Shown: positions 19,572 to 26,382 of the stretch, piece by piece | Numbering within the stretch: the stretch's first letter is position 1 | How the letters are laid out: each line of letters starts with the position of its first letter | Assembly (NCBI RefSeq): GCF_003797145.1 | Contig: NZ_RKMG01000006.1 | Location: 24,039 to 88,038, forward strand | Source of the DNA: Aerococcus agrisoli | GTDB taxonomy: Bacteria > Bacillota > Bacilli > Lactobacillales > Aerococcaceae | Reading direction: 5' to 3' | Length of the DNA stretch: 64,000 nucleotides | Notes under the pieces: generated by a model | Told to the model about the DNA's origin: nothing | Database searches by the model: none | Seen by the model: the letters and a program-made list of their open reading frames with translations, nothing else | Program-made: the position numbers and the translations under genes

Positions 19572-20450
19572 TTATTTGTTTAGGTGTGCCTGGAAGAATT
19601 GTACTTGGTCTAAATTGCAGGCTTTGGCGATGGCTGATTTTTGGTCGATGTGGAATACGTGACCGAGCTCACTGGCATCTTGGTTGCTGTAGACTTTGAA
19701 GTGGGTTTCAATGCTTTTAGAAACTAAGTATTGCCCCATTTGTAGTCCCTCCGTGTTGAGGAAGTCGTGGCTAGCTGTCATGACGAAGGCCGGCGGAAAG
19801 GCACTGGTGATGTAGTCTTCAACCGGGAATGTCTTTTTCACAGAGGCACTAGGTGTTTCGCCGAAGTAGTAAGGGAAGCTAGCTTCGATGGGCTTTTCGG
19901 TACCCAGGAAGTAGGCCCCACAGTTGAGTCCGACGGCGTTGAATTGGACGGGTGCGATTTCGAAATCGAATAGGGCTACGTAGTCGGGATTTGTTGTCAG
20001 TGCAGCGTATTGCTCGGTCAGCTGACCACCTGCTGAGTCGCCCAATAGAAAGAGATTGTTAAGGTCGATATAGTATTCAGCTGCATGGTCGACGATCCAA
20101 TGCATAAGATCGTTGGTGTCTTCAAGCGGCGCTGGGTATTGATGTTTGGGTGCAAGGCGGTAGTTGAAGTTGACAACAGTAAAGCCTTGGCTGGCAAGGA
20201 ACATGGTGTAGAAGCGGTAGAGTTCTTTGTCGCCATAGAAGAAACCACCGCCGTGAATGTGGATCAAGGTCGGTAGGGCTTGCTTGGTGCCTTTTGGATA
20301 GTAGATATCAAAGGTATTGTCGATGCCGTGTGGTCCATAGGATAGGTCGCGGATTTTTTCGACGGTATCCGGTTCAGTTAGGCCTTGGTCACGGATGGCA
20401 TCACCTTTTTGAAATTCTGCGCGCATTTTTTCAACATCAATTTGAATCAC
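19572..20450 (-). CDS. Alpha/beta-hydrolase, HSL-type esterase
   Basis: 292 residues. Oxyanion-hole motif HGGGFFYGD (about residue 69), nucleophile elbow GDSAGG (Ser about 139), acid Asp in MTASHDFLN and the catalytic His in ELGHVFH near the C terminus: the full hormone-sensitive-lipase/BioH-type triad. No signal peptide; a cytoplasmic carboxylesterase on short acyl esters is expected. Start is GTG 20450 with AAGGAGGT at a good distance. Divergent from the reductase at 20769, with an array of ACTTAC-type palindromes in the 317-base region between, so both may answer to the same HxlR-type regulator. Confidence 0.85.
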   Translation of the reverse strand: MIQIDVEKMRAEFQKGDAIRDQGLTEPDTVEKIRDLSYGPHGIDNTFDIYYPKGTKQALPTLIHIHGGGFFYGDKELYRFYTMFLASQGFTVVNFNYRLAPKHQYPAPLEDTNDLMHWIVDHAAEYYIDLNNLFLLGDSAGGQLTEQYAALTTNPDYVALFDFEIAPVQFNAVGLNCGAYFLGTEKPIEASFPYYFGETPSASVKKTFPVEDYITSAFPPAFVMTASHDFLNTEGLQMGQYLVSKSIETHFKVYSNQDASELGHVFHIDQKSAIAKACNLDQVQFFQAHLNK

Positions 20451-20526
20451 GAGATTACCTCCTTAAGCGGTTACAAGTTTTATTGATTTGATTGTACATG
20501 ATAGTGGTGATTTTTGGTTCAAAAAA

Positions 20527-20543
20527 ACTTACTTTTTGTAAGT
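20527..20543. promoter_or_regulatory. Perfect palindrome, candidate HxlR-type operator
   Basis: ACTTAC-TTTTT-GTAAGT, perfect six-base arms. Lies 77 bases upstream of the esterase start and 226 bases upstream of the reductase start. Resembles DUF24/YodB-type operators in general form. Confidence 0.6.
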
Positions 20544-20639
20544 AAGAAGTGTAGCTATTTGAAAATGACGGTGGTATGATTAAGGCGACCGCGACAGTTG
20601 AGAAGAAGTGGTCGCTTATAAAGCCTATTAGAATGCATG

Positions 20640-20688
20640 CTTACCATTATGTAAGTAACTAATAAAAAAGTGCCTACTTTTTGTAAGT
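20640..20688. promoter_or_regulatory. Two further palindromic operator-like sites
   Basis: CTTAC-CATTAT-GTAAG at 20640-20655 and CCTAC-TTTTT-GTAAGT near 20673-20688, both variants of the site at 20527. The second is preceded by AAAAAAGTGCCTACT, also seen at about 14568. They sit in the promoter region of the reductase gene at 20769. Confidence 0.5.
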
Positions 20689-20768
20689 GATTATTCGTGG
20701 TTTAATGTAGTCAGTAACAAAATAGAAATGTCACTCAAAGGTTTAATTTAGAAAGTGGGAAAATAAAA

Positions 20769-21341
20769 ATGGCAAATATTACTATTTTTGGTAAAGGTAA
20801 CATGGGTACTGCAATCGGTGGATTGTTTGAAGAAGCTGGCAACCAAGTAACTTACATTGGTTCACAAGATGACAAAAAAGAATTAGGCGACATCGTTGTT
20901 TTAGCAGTTATGTACCCAGTTGTTGACTCAATCTTAGAAAAATACGAAGGCGAATTTGCTGGTAAAGTTATCGTTGATATCACTAACCCAGTTAACTTCG
21001 AAACATTCGACGGTTTAGTTGTACCTGCAGATTCTTCAGCAGCACAAGTAATCCAAGATAAAGTAGCAGATGCTAAAGTTATCAAAGCTTTCAACACTAC
21101 TTTTGGTGGCACTTTATCATCTAAAAAAGTTGCTGACACAGTCCCTACTACAGTTTTAGTAGCTGGTGAAGCAGAAGCTAAAGAAACATTCAAAGCTGCT
21201 TTCGATGGTGCTGGTATTGATGTAATCGATGCTGGTGAATTGAAACGTGCTCGTGAATTAGAAGCATTTGGTTTCTTACAAATCACTTTAGCAGCAGCTG
21301 AAAAAATTTCTTGGGGCGGCGGCTTCGGTATCTTAAAATAA
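20769..21341 (+). CDS. F420-type NADP oxidoreductase-like protein
   Basis: 190 residues with an N-terminal Rossmann motif ITIFGKGNMGTAIGGLF and the family stretch VIVDITNPVNFETFDG, KAFNTTFGGTL and ELEAFGFLQITL. These are features of the NpdG-like (NADP-reductase, coenzyme F420-dependent) family. Lactobacillales do not make F420, so the protein must use another partner; it is better seen as an NAD(P)-dependent reductase of unknown substrate. Codon use is strongly biased to the preferred set, suggesting high expression. RBS AAAGTGGGA; several operator-like palindromes upstream indicate inducible, perhaps redox-dependent, control. A terminator follows. Confidence 0.8.
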   Translation: MANITIFGKGNMGTAIGGLFEEAGNQVTYIGSQDDKKELGDIVVLAVMYPVVDSILEKYEGEFAGKVIVDITNPVNFETFDGLVVPADSSAAQVIQDKVADAKVIKAFNTTFGGTLSSKKVADTVPTTVLVAGEAEAKETFKAAFDGAGIDVIDAGELKRARELEAFGFLQITLAAAEKISWGGGFGILK

Positions 21342-21364
21342 TTGAATCAAACTTATTAGTTAGA

Positions 21365-21400
21365 GGCCATGTATCCTGGAAAGGGTACGTGGTCTTTTTT
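21365..21400 (+). terminator. Rho-independent terminator
   Basis: GGCCATGTATCC / GGGTACGTGGTC stem (twelve pairs counting G-T) followed by TTTTTT, directly downstream of the reductase gene. Confidence 0.85.
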
Positions 21401-21491
21401 GATGGAATTGCTTAAGATTTGACTAGCCTATTTGTGGGGCATAGTATGAAAGCAAAGACTTAATGAAATTCAGTTTTAAGGGGGAAAAGCA

Positions 21492-22304
21492 ATGGTAAAG
21501 GGTGACAATCATGTGAAGATATTAATTGATCCATCACCTAGACGAATTAGTGTGCAATTTAATGGCCAAGTAATTGCCGATACGAAGAATGCCTTAATTG
21601 TTCATGAAAGAGGACGGGTGCCTGTTTATTATTTTCCTAGTGCAGATGTCCAAACAGACTATTTAATCCCTACTAGTTTGGCAACACAATGTGTGATTAA
21701 AGGGACAGCTTCATATTGGACGGTAACAGTAGGTAATCGTAGTGCTGAAAATGCGGCTTGGTCATATCAAACACCACTTGCAGGTAGCGAAGTGCTTGCG
21801 GGGTATATTTCTTTTGACTGGGACCAAATGGATGCCTGGTTTGAAGAAGATGAAGAGATTTTTGAACATGCGCGTGATCCTTATACACGCCTTGATGCCA
21901 TTCCAAGCACACGTCATATCCAAGTCATTATCGACGGGGAAATCGTGGCTGACAGTCACCGACCTGTAATTCTCTATGAAACAGGCTTAACACCACGATA
22001 CTATCTACCAGTAGAGGACATCAAGATGGATGTGCTTGTACCATCTGAAACCCATTCACGCTGTCCTTACAAAGGCTATGCTAGTTATTGGGATGTCAAT
22101 ATCAATGGTAATGTTCACAAAGATGTTGTCTGGGGTTATTTAGAGGCAAATCCTGAAGTAAACGAAATTCGCCATTTACTAAGTTTCTACAATGAACAAG
22201 TAGAAGCTGTAATTATTGATGGGGAAAAATGGTCACTGCATTCAAAAGCCAGATTACCTCATACCGATGTTGTCCAAAACTCATTAAAAGAGGGGACAAA
22301 TTAA
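21492..22304 (+). CDS. Tandem DUF427 domain protein
   Basis: 270 residues built from two DUF427 domains. Each repeat shows the same order: a strand with V.(F/I)(N/D)G(Q/E)(V/I)(V/I)AD (residues ~20-32 and ~147-158), a (Y)ERG..P.YY.P or YETG..PRYYLP segment, and (C)..KG.ASYW (around 69-77 and 195-203). The second carries the classical CPYKGYASYWDV. The function of the domain is unknown; homologues are short stand-alone proteins or fusions. Start ATG 21492 with GGGGGAAAAG upstream. Single gene between two terminators. Confidence 0.8.
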   Translation: MVKGDNHVKILIDPSPRRISVQFNGQVIADTKNALIVHERGRVPVYYFPSADVQTDYLIPTSLATQCVIKGTASYWTVTVGNRSAENAAWSYQTPLAGSEVLAGYISFDWDQMDAWFEEDEEIFEHARDPYTRLDAIPSTRHIQVIIDGEIVADSHRPVILYETGLTPRYYLPVEDIKMDVLVPSETHSRCPYKGYASYWDVNINGNVHKDVVWGYLEANPEVNEIRHLLSFYNEQVEAVIIDGEKWSLHSKARLPHTDVVQNSLKEGTN

Positions 22305-22338
22305 AAGGTCGGGTTGCTTGAATATGCGAATAAACACA

Positions 22339-22378
22339 AAAACTCAGGTTAGCGAGGATTCGCCAACCTGAGTTTTTT
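22339..22378. terminator. Bidirectional rho-independent terminator
   Basis: AAAACTCAGGTT / AACCTGAGTTTT outer stem with an inner GCGA / CGC pairing; A run left, T run right; between convergent genes. Confidence 0.85.
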
Positions 22379-22384
22379 ATTTGT

Positions 22385-22675
22385 TTAGTTGATTACCTTG
22401 TCGGGATCAAAGTCAGTGTTTGTATTGACTTCAGATGCGACTGGTTTTGTTTTGTTGTGGTTTTCTAATAAAGTCATTGCGACTGTAGTTAAGATACTAA
22501 TCACGGCTGCATCATCGACGAAACCTAGTGGGCCGAAGATATCTGGTAAGACGTCAGCTGGGAAGATGGTATACAAGAGTGCCATGCCTGTAATTGCTTT
22601 AATATATGTAGGTGTTTCTTTGTTGAACAATGCTTTGATAAAAGTACTGATATTCATTTTGGATGTTTGTTTCAT
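22385..22675 (-). CDS. DUF1232 (YkvA-like) small membrane protein
   Basis: 96 residues from the ATG at 22675 (a Met seven codons upstream overlaps the GGAAGGG ribosome site). The DUF1232 signature is clear: TPTYIKAITGMALLYTIFPADVLPDIFGPLGFVDDAAVI, with the conserved P.D..PD.....G..DD pattern. One or two hydrophobic helices anchor it in the membrane. Function of the family is unknown. It is followed by the shared terminator and preceded by an AT-rich region that also contains the promoter of the branched-chain amino acid leader on the other strand. Confidence 0.82.
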   Translation of the reverse strand: MKQTSKMNISTFIKALFNKETPTYIKAITGMALLYTIFPADVLPDIFGPLGFVDDAAVISILTTVAMTLLENHNKTKPVASEVNTNTDFDPDKVIN

Positions 22676-22853
22676 TTTTTCATCACCCTTCCTCATGTGT
22701 ATATCTTATAGGCAAAAGGGATTTTGCGTATCCGACTTTAGTAGGATTTATTGAGAAAGTAGCCTTTATTTGGGGAAATTGCCGATTTCTATTGCGTTTT
22801 TCATAATTCTGAATATTTTCTCATAAAATTATCATTTTTATCTTGCAATCAAG

Positions 22854-22882
22854 TTGAAATTGAGTTACATTAGATTCATATT
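22854..22882 (+). promoter_or_regulatory. Sigma-A-type promoter of the Ile leader
   Basis: TTGAAA (22854-22859), 17-base spacer, CATATT (22877-22882). Places the transcript start just before the leader-peptide ribosome site. Confidence 0.55.
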
Positions 22883-22906
22883 AGAAAACGAAAGAGGAAT
22901 CTCATA

Positions 22907-22972
22907 ATGTTAATGCAAACACAAAATAATATGAATAACGTCATTATTATTATTATTGACTCTAGGACTTAG
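22907..22972 (+). CDS. Isoleucine-rich leader peptide
   Basis: A 21-residue open frame: MLMQTQNNMNN, then Val (GTC), five consecutive Ile codons (ATT x5, 22943-22957), then DSRT and TAG (22970-22972). GAGGA at 22894-22898 is a good ribosome site nine bases before ATG. A run of Ile codons just ahead of a terminator and a branched-chain amino acid binding-protein gene is the arrangement of an amino-acid attenuator: slow decoding at the ATT run when charged tRNA-Ile is scarce would change the folding of the RNA behind. Such a leader is known for the ilv-leu genes of Lactococcus; this one precedes a transporter gene. Confidence 0.75.
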   Translation: MLMQTQNNMNNVIIIIIDSRT

Positions 22973-23060
22973 GAAATTAGCTACTAATTTCATATGTCCT
23001 ATTTGTGTTTGTGAGAACAGAATGGGACTTAAGCCTCCCATTCGCGTGGGAGGCTTTTTT
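22964..23060 (+). promoter_or_regulatory. Transcription attenuator with alternative hairpins
   Basis: Hairpin 1 overlaps the leader stop codon: AGGAC (22964-22968) and GAAATTAG (22973-22980) pair with CTAATTTC (22984-22991) and GTCCT (22996-23000), loop CTA. Terminator: AAGCCTCCCA (23031-23040) / TGGGAGGCTT (23047-23056) plus T run. AATGGGA (about 23020-23026) can pair with TCCCATT (23036-23042), which breaks the terminator, and CATATGTCCTATT can pair with AATGGGACTTAAG. These pairings exclude one another, as an attenuator needs; the exact on/off logic is not settled by eye. Confidence 0.7.
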
Positions 23061-23132
23061 CGTGTCTATGGACGATTGAAGTTTTTCAATCAAGGTTGGT
23101 TTGTTGCGTAGGTTTTATATTTGGAGGGAAAA

Positions 23133-24302
23133 ATGAAATTCAAGAAATTATTATTATCATTAGCGTCGGTAGTTACTTTAGCAGCCTGTGGATCTGTTAC
23201 ATCTACAACTAGTTCATCAGATACAGCAGATAGCGAAACAATTAACATCGGTGGTAACTTTGCCTTAACAGGTAGTGCATCTGCTTATGGTTCTTACATT
23301 AACGATGGTGCTACTTTAGCATTCAACGAAATCAATGCAAATGGTGGTCTTCTAGGCAAACAAATTAACTATGTATCAACTGATAATAAATCAAATGTAC
23401 AAGAAGCAGCCAATGAAGCGACACGTTTATTAGAAGATGAAAATTTATCTGTCTTATTATCTTCAGATATCGCAGCTTCAACTGAAGCATCTATCCAACC
23501 AGCACAAAATGCCAAAGTGCCTATGATCATCCCTTCAGCAACAGTAGATGATTTAACATTAGATTCTTCAGGAAATGTATTCGACTACATCTTCCAAATT
23601 GCCTTCCAAATCTCTAACCAAACAAAAGCATTAGGTGCATTTGCGGATGAAAAAGGCTGGACAACAGCAGCTGTATTACAAGATAACTCATCTGACTACG
23701 GTCAAAACTTAGCAACACAATTCGAAGAAGACTTCTCAGGTGAAGTAGTTGCCAAAGAATCATTCATCTCTGGTGATACTGACTTCAACTCAATCTTGTC
23801 TAACATCAAAGCACAAGATCCAGACGTATTATTCATCGCTGGTTACTACCCTGAAGGTGGGGCAATCGTGAAACAAGCCCGCGAAATGGGTATCGATGCT
23901 GCAATCCTTGGCCCTAATGGTTTAGGTAACGACGAGTTCTTTAAATTAGCCGGTGCAGATAACGTTGATGACTTCTACTACGCTACAATCTTTGTAACAG
24001 GTGAATACGGTACTGATGCAGCGAACGAATTCGCAGAACGTTACGAAGCTGAATTTGGTAAAGAAGCTGACTTGTTCTCAGCAGGTGGTTACGATGCAGC
24101 AATGATCGCAGCTGACGCAATCGAACGTGCTGGTTCAACTGACCCAGAAGCAATCCGTGATGCCTTAGAAACAACAACTGACTTTGAAGGTGTAACTGGT
24201 AAAATTACATTCGATGAAGACCACAACCCAGTAATGGACTCATTCGTAGTAGGATTCCAAGACGGTGAAATCTCATCAGTAGAATCAGTATCAGCAGAAT
24301 AA
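23133..24302 (+). CDS. Branched-chain amino acid ABC transporter binding lipoprotein (LivJ/BraC type)
   Basis: 389 residues from ATG 23133 (GGAGGG at 23123-23128; the in-frame TTG at 23121 precedes the ribosome site). Signal peptide with lipobox TLAACGS (Cys19 or so), then a peripla_BP_6 type I binding protein: INIGGNFALTGSASAYGSYINDGATLAFNEINANGG, SDIAASTEASIQPAQNAKVPMI, and the C-terminal GKITFDEDHNPVMDSFVV. Codon use is highly biased, implying abundant product. No livHMGF permease or ATPase genes adjoin it, so it must serve a transporter encoded elsewhere. Control by the Ile-codon leader argues for isoleucine or related substrate. Its 3' side runs straight into three structured repeats. 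Confidence 0.9.
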   Translation: MKFKKLLLSLASVVTLAACGSVTSTTSSSDTADSETINIGGNFALTGSASAYGSYINDGATLAFNEINANGGLLGKQINYVSTDNKSNVQEAANEATRLLEDENLSVLLSSDIAASTEASIQPAQNAKVPMIIPSATVDDLTLDSSGNVFDYIFQIAFQISNQTKALGAFADEKGWTTAAVLQDNSSDYGQNLATQFEEDFSGEVVAKESFISGDTDFNSILSNIKAQDPDVLFIAGYYPEGGAIVKQAREMGIDAAILGPNGLGNDEFFKLAGADNVDDFYYATIFVTGEYGTDAANEFAERYEAEFGKEADLFSAGGYDAAMIAADAIERAGSTDPEAIRDALETTTDFEGVTGKITFDEDHNPVMDSFVVGFQDGEISSVESVSAE

Positions 24303-24421
24303 AACAGGATGTGAGCGCGGGCGTTTAGACAGGTAGCACTGGAGGGAATATGCAGTAGCAAGCGCAGCTTGCTGCAAATATTTCCGAAGTGGAGACCTGT
24401 CTGCCCAAGCGAACTCGACTA
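24303..24421 (+). repeat. Structured repeat, family A copy 1
   Basis: Begins with AACAGGATGTGAG immediately after the stop codon of the binding-protein gene. Stems: GGGC/GCCC, GACAGG/CCTGTC, GGAATAT/ATATTTCC and AGCAAGC/GCTTGCT, separated by constant internal loops (GTTTA on one side, CACTGGAGG facing GAAGTGGAG). GGATG lies at 24307; the next copy is exactly 119 bases on. Confidence 0.85.
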
Positions 24422-24540
24422 GTAAGGATGTGAGGACCGACGATTAGAAAGCCACCGGTGGAAGATGATGACGGTGATGACGGTAGTCATCGACTAGTTC
24501 ATCTGAAGCGCAGGGCTTTCTGGAGGTCCGAACTCAACTA
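24422..24540 (+). repeat. Structured repeat, family A copy 2
   Basis: GGATGTGAG at 24426. Stems: GACC/GGTC, AGAAAGCC/GGGCTTTCT, GATGA/TCATC and GATGAC/GTCATC, with the same internal loops in the same places (ACCGGTGGAAG facing TCTGAAGCG) and the tail GAACTCAAC. Every stem differs from copy 1 yet pairs. Confidence 0.85.
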
Positions 24541-24660
24541 AACAGGATGAGAGAAAAAGCGTCATGGCCCTAACCAGTGGAAGAATAGTGCCGTGTCACA
24601 TGAAATGTGACGCAATATAGTCTGAAGTGGAGTCGGGTCTGCTTATTGGAGCTCAACTCC
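24541..24660 (+). repeat. Structured repeat, family A copy 3
   Basis: GGATGAGAG at 24545, 119 bases after copy 2. Stems AAGC/GCTT, GGCCC/GGGTC and GTCACAT/ATGTGAC; loops ACCAGTGGAAG and TCTGAAGTGGAG; tail GAGCTCAACT. A terminator for the whole transcript follows at 24700. Confidence 0.85.
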
Positions 24661-24699
24661 AAAATTTGGGAGAAACAGCTTTGTATCTCCATTATTTCA

Positions 24700-24744
24700 A
24701 AAAGTAGCATTAAAAGTGTCGCTTGACACTTTAATGCTATTTTT
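24700..24744 (+). terminator. Rho-independent terminator after the repeat array
   Basis: AGCATTAAAAGTGTC / GACACTTTAATGCT stem, loop GCTT, followed by TTTTT. The transcript of the binding-protein gene would therefore carry all three family A elements in its 3' end. Confidence 0.85.
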
Positions 24745-24830
24745 GTGTTTATTCCCGTTATTAGTGTAATCTTATGTTAAAATGGATATTATTTTGGGTT
24801 ATTGGGTTTTAGCTTGGTGGGGAGACTTGT

Positions 24831-25193
24831 ATGAGGGATTTTTTTGAGAAAAATAAAAAGCGAATTGTTAGTTGGTTAGTAGTGTTCTATCTAATGGTTT
24901 TTGGTTTTGGAACCTTACTGATAGATGAACATACGAGTGTTAGTCTTGTGGCGTTAGCAATTTTACTTTTTGCCATTTTATTGTTTATATACATACAAAT
25001 TACACATAAAAAATTTAAGATGATTATTCTGCCTTCCATCATTGCGTTTCTATCCGCAAGTACGATGAAGGGGTTTATTGGTAACATCATATTCGATCAG
25101 TATGTCAATGTCATAGTGGTGTTGACCATATTGTTGACGAGTATCGTAGTTGTTCTTGTTGCTGAAAAAGAACTAAAGAAATCGAAGCAATAA
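24831..25193 (+). CDS. Small four-helix membrane protein
   Basis: 120 residues. Four hydrophobic segments (about 14-31, 36-55, 63-82 and 88-109) with a basic N terminus (KNKKR) and a charged C-terminal tail (EKELKKSKQ). I do not recognise a family, and there are no polar residues in the helices that would point to a transport path. Start ATG 24831 preceded by GGTGGGGAG. Single gene, closed by a terminator at 25214; function unknown. Confidence 0.65.
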   Translation: MRDFFEKNKKRIVSWLVVFYLMVFGFGTLLIDEHTSVSLVALAILLFAILLFIYIQITHKKFKMIILPSIIAFLSASTMKGFIGNIIFDQYVNVIVVLTILLTSIVVVLVAEKELKKSKQ

Positions 25194-25213
25194 TTGGCAA
25201 CATTCATATAACA

Positions 25214-25247
25214 AAAAGCGAGTCGATGGGAGGTCGACTCGTTTTTT
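25214..25247 (+). terminator. Rho-independent terminator
   Basis: CGAGTCGA (25219-25226) / TCGACTCG (25234-25241) stem with a T run, downstream of the small membrane protein gene. Confidence 0.85.
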
Positions 25248-25519
25248 AGTATTTATCTTTCGTTTGGGAGGAGAAAGATGAATGAAGAAAAGATTGTTTG
25301 GTTTGTTTATTGGGTATGAATATATAATAAGCGACACTCATGAATTAATAATGAAGAATTCGTCAAAAAATGTGCCGATTTAATGACTAAATGATTAAGG
25401 GTTTCTTTAGGGACAAATAGATTTTTGACCATAGGATGGGTTGACGGCCGCGTCAACCCGTCAATTTGGTGCTTTTTGCGCAACAAAAGTGACGACTAAT
25501 TACTAATGCAAGTTGTTTG

Positions 25520-25666
25520 TATTGAATGGCATCTCATTCAATAGTAATTGTGAGGATTTGTATGGAATGGATGCCCATTCCATAATTTTTGGGTCATTTT
25601 GTATGGAATGGGTTCTCATTCCATAATTTTTGGCCTATTTTGTATGGAATGAATTCTCATTCCATA
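25520..25666. repeat. Four-unit palindrome array with a 41-base period
   Basis: Hairpin units ATTGAATG-N6-CATTCAAT (25521-25542) and three of TATGGAATG-N6-CATTCCATA (25561-25584, 25602-25625, 25643-25666). Unit starts are 41 bases apart each time. Between units two and three the linker ATAATTTTTGG is kept. The six-base loops differ (GCATCT, GATGCC, GGTTCT, AATTCT). Elsewhere in the 25248-25743 gap I see only AT-rich DNA and the terminator for the next gene. Confidence 0.85.
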
Positions 25667-25705
25667 ATCGCACCCATATTGCAGAAGCAAAACCATTTTT
25701 CAAAA

Positions 25706-25733
25706 TCAAAAAGGAGGTCAATTAGCCTCCTTG
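25706..25733 (-). terminator. Terminator of the lipoprotein gene
   Basis: GGAGG / CCTCC stem with a minus-strand T run (AAAAA at 25706-25712 on the plus strand), just past the lipoprotein stop codon. Confidence 0.7.
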
Positions 25734-25743
25734 TGTCGCATAT

Positions 25744-26202
25744 CTATTCCTTATCTGAACTTGATGTAGCATCATCTGCCGCAACTTCTTGTAGAATTGC
25801 TTCATTAAAGAGACTTGCCGTGTCCCCTTCAGTGAGGTCGTTTTCGGTCAACAGATAAGAACCGTCATCTTGCTTGGTCACTGTATAGGTATAATTAAAA
25901 TCCATATCTGGGTTGACCAAAGTCAATTGGTCGCCATCTAGTGTATAAGACCAGACCAAATCAAATTGGTCCATCAGCTGTTGCATGATGGTGGCTTTGA
26001 TATCATCCTCATCATAGCCTGTATCAACTAATTTCAGGGTCATGTCAGTGTCGTCAAATGTTGCATCGAAAATCAATTCCGTATCCGCATAAGTAGCTGT
26101 TAGTGTCCAGGACTTGTCTGTCAGTTGTGTTTGTGAAAGGCCACAAGCTGCTAAGAATACCGTGAAGATAGCCGCGATAAATACTTTTTTCAAAATTGTC
26201 AT
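25744..26202 (-). CDS. Small secreted lipoprotein of unknown function
   Basis: 152 residues: signal peptide and lipobox FLAACGLS (Cys20), then a soluble domain with many Asp and Thr residues and a strand-rich pattern (SWTLTATYADTELIFDATFDDTDMTLKLV, SYTLDGDQLTLV, FNYTYTVTKQDDGSYLLTE) like the lipocalin-style or DUF-type beta-sandwich lipoproteins of Lactobacillales. The C terminus is a low-complexity acidic tail (AADDATSSSDKE). No enzyme motif seen. Start ATG 26202 with GAGGAAG upstream. Its 3' end faces the 41-base palindrome array. Confidence 0.7.
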   Translation of the reverse strand: MTILKKVFIAAIFTVFLAACGLSQTQLTDKSWTLTATYADTELIFDATFDDTDMTLKLVDTGYDEDDIKATIMQQLMDQFDLVWSYTLDGDQLTLVNPDMDFNYTYTVTKQDDGSYLLTENDLTEGDTASLFNEAILQEVAADDATSSSDKE

Positions 26203-26382
26203 GATCTTCCTCCATTAAATGTGTCGGTTGCTTCTATTATATCAAATCCGCTTCGGGCCGATGGGCAAAATCTCTAAGCTTCTTCAAAGATTTTAGGGAT
26301 TCATTAAGACGATGCGGACCAATTGACGTATAATAAATAAGGAATACATCATGTAAATGATTGAATTGAAAGGACGTAAATT

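Noticed and set aside
20769..21341. Coenzyme F420 metabolism
   Set aside because: The protein resembles F420:NADP reductases, but no F420 biosynthesis gene is seen and this order of bacteria is not known to make F420.
25520..25666. CRISPR-like array (regular 41-base period)
   Set aside because: The period comes from palindromes with six-base loops and similar linkers; there are no unique spacers of 25-40 bases and no cas genes in the window.
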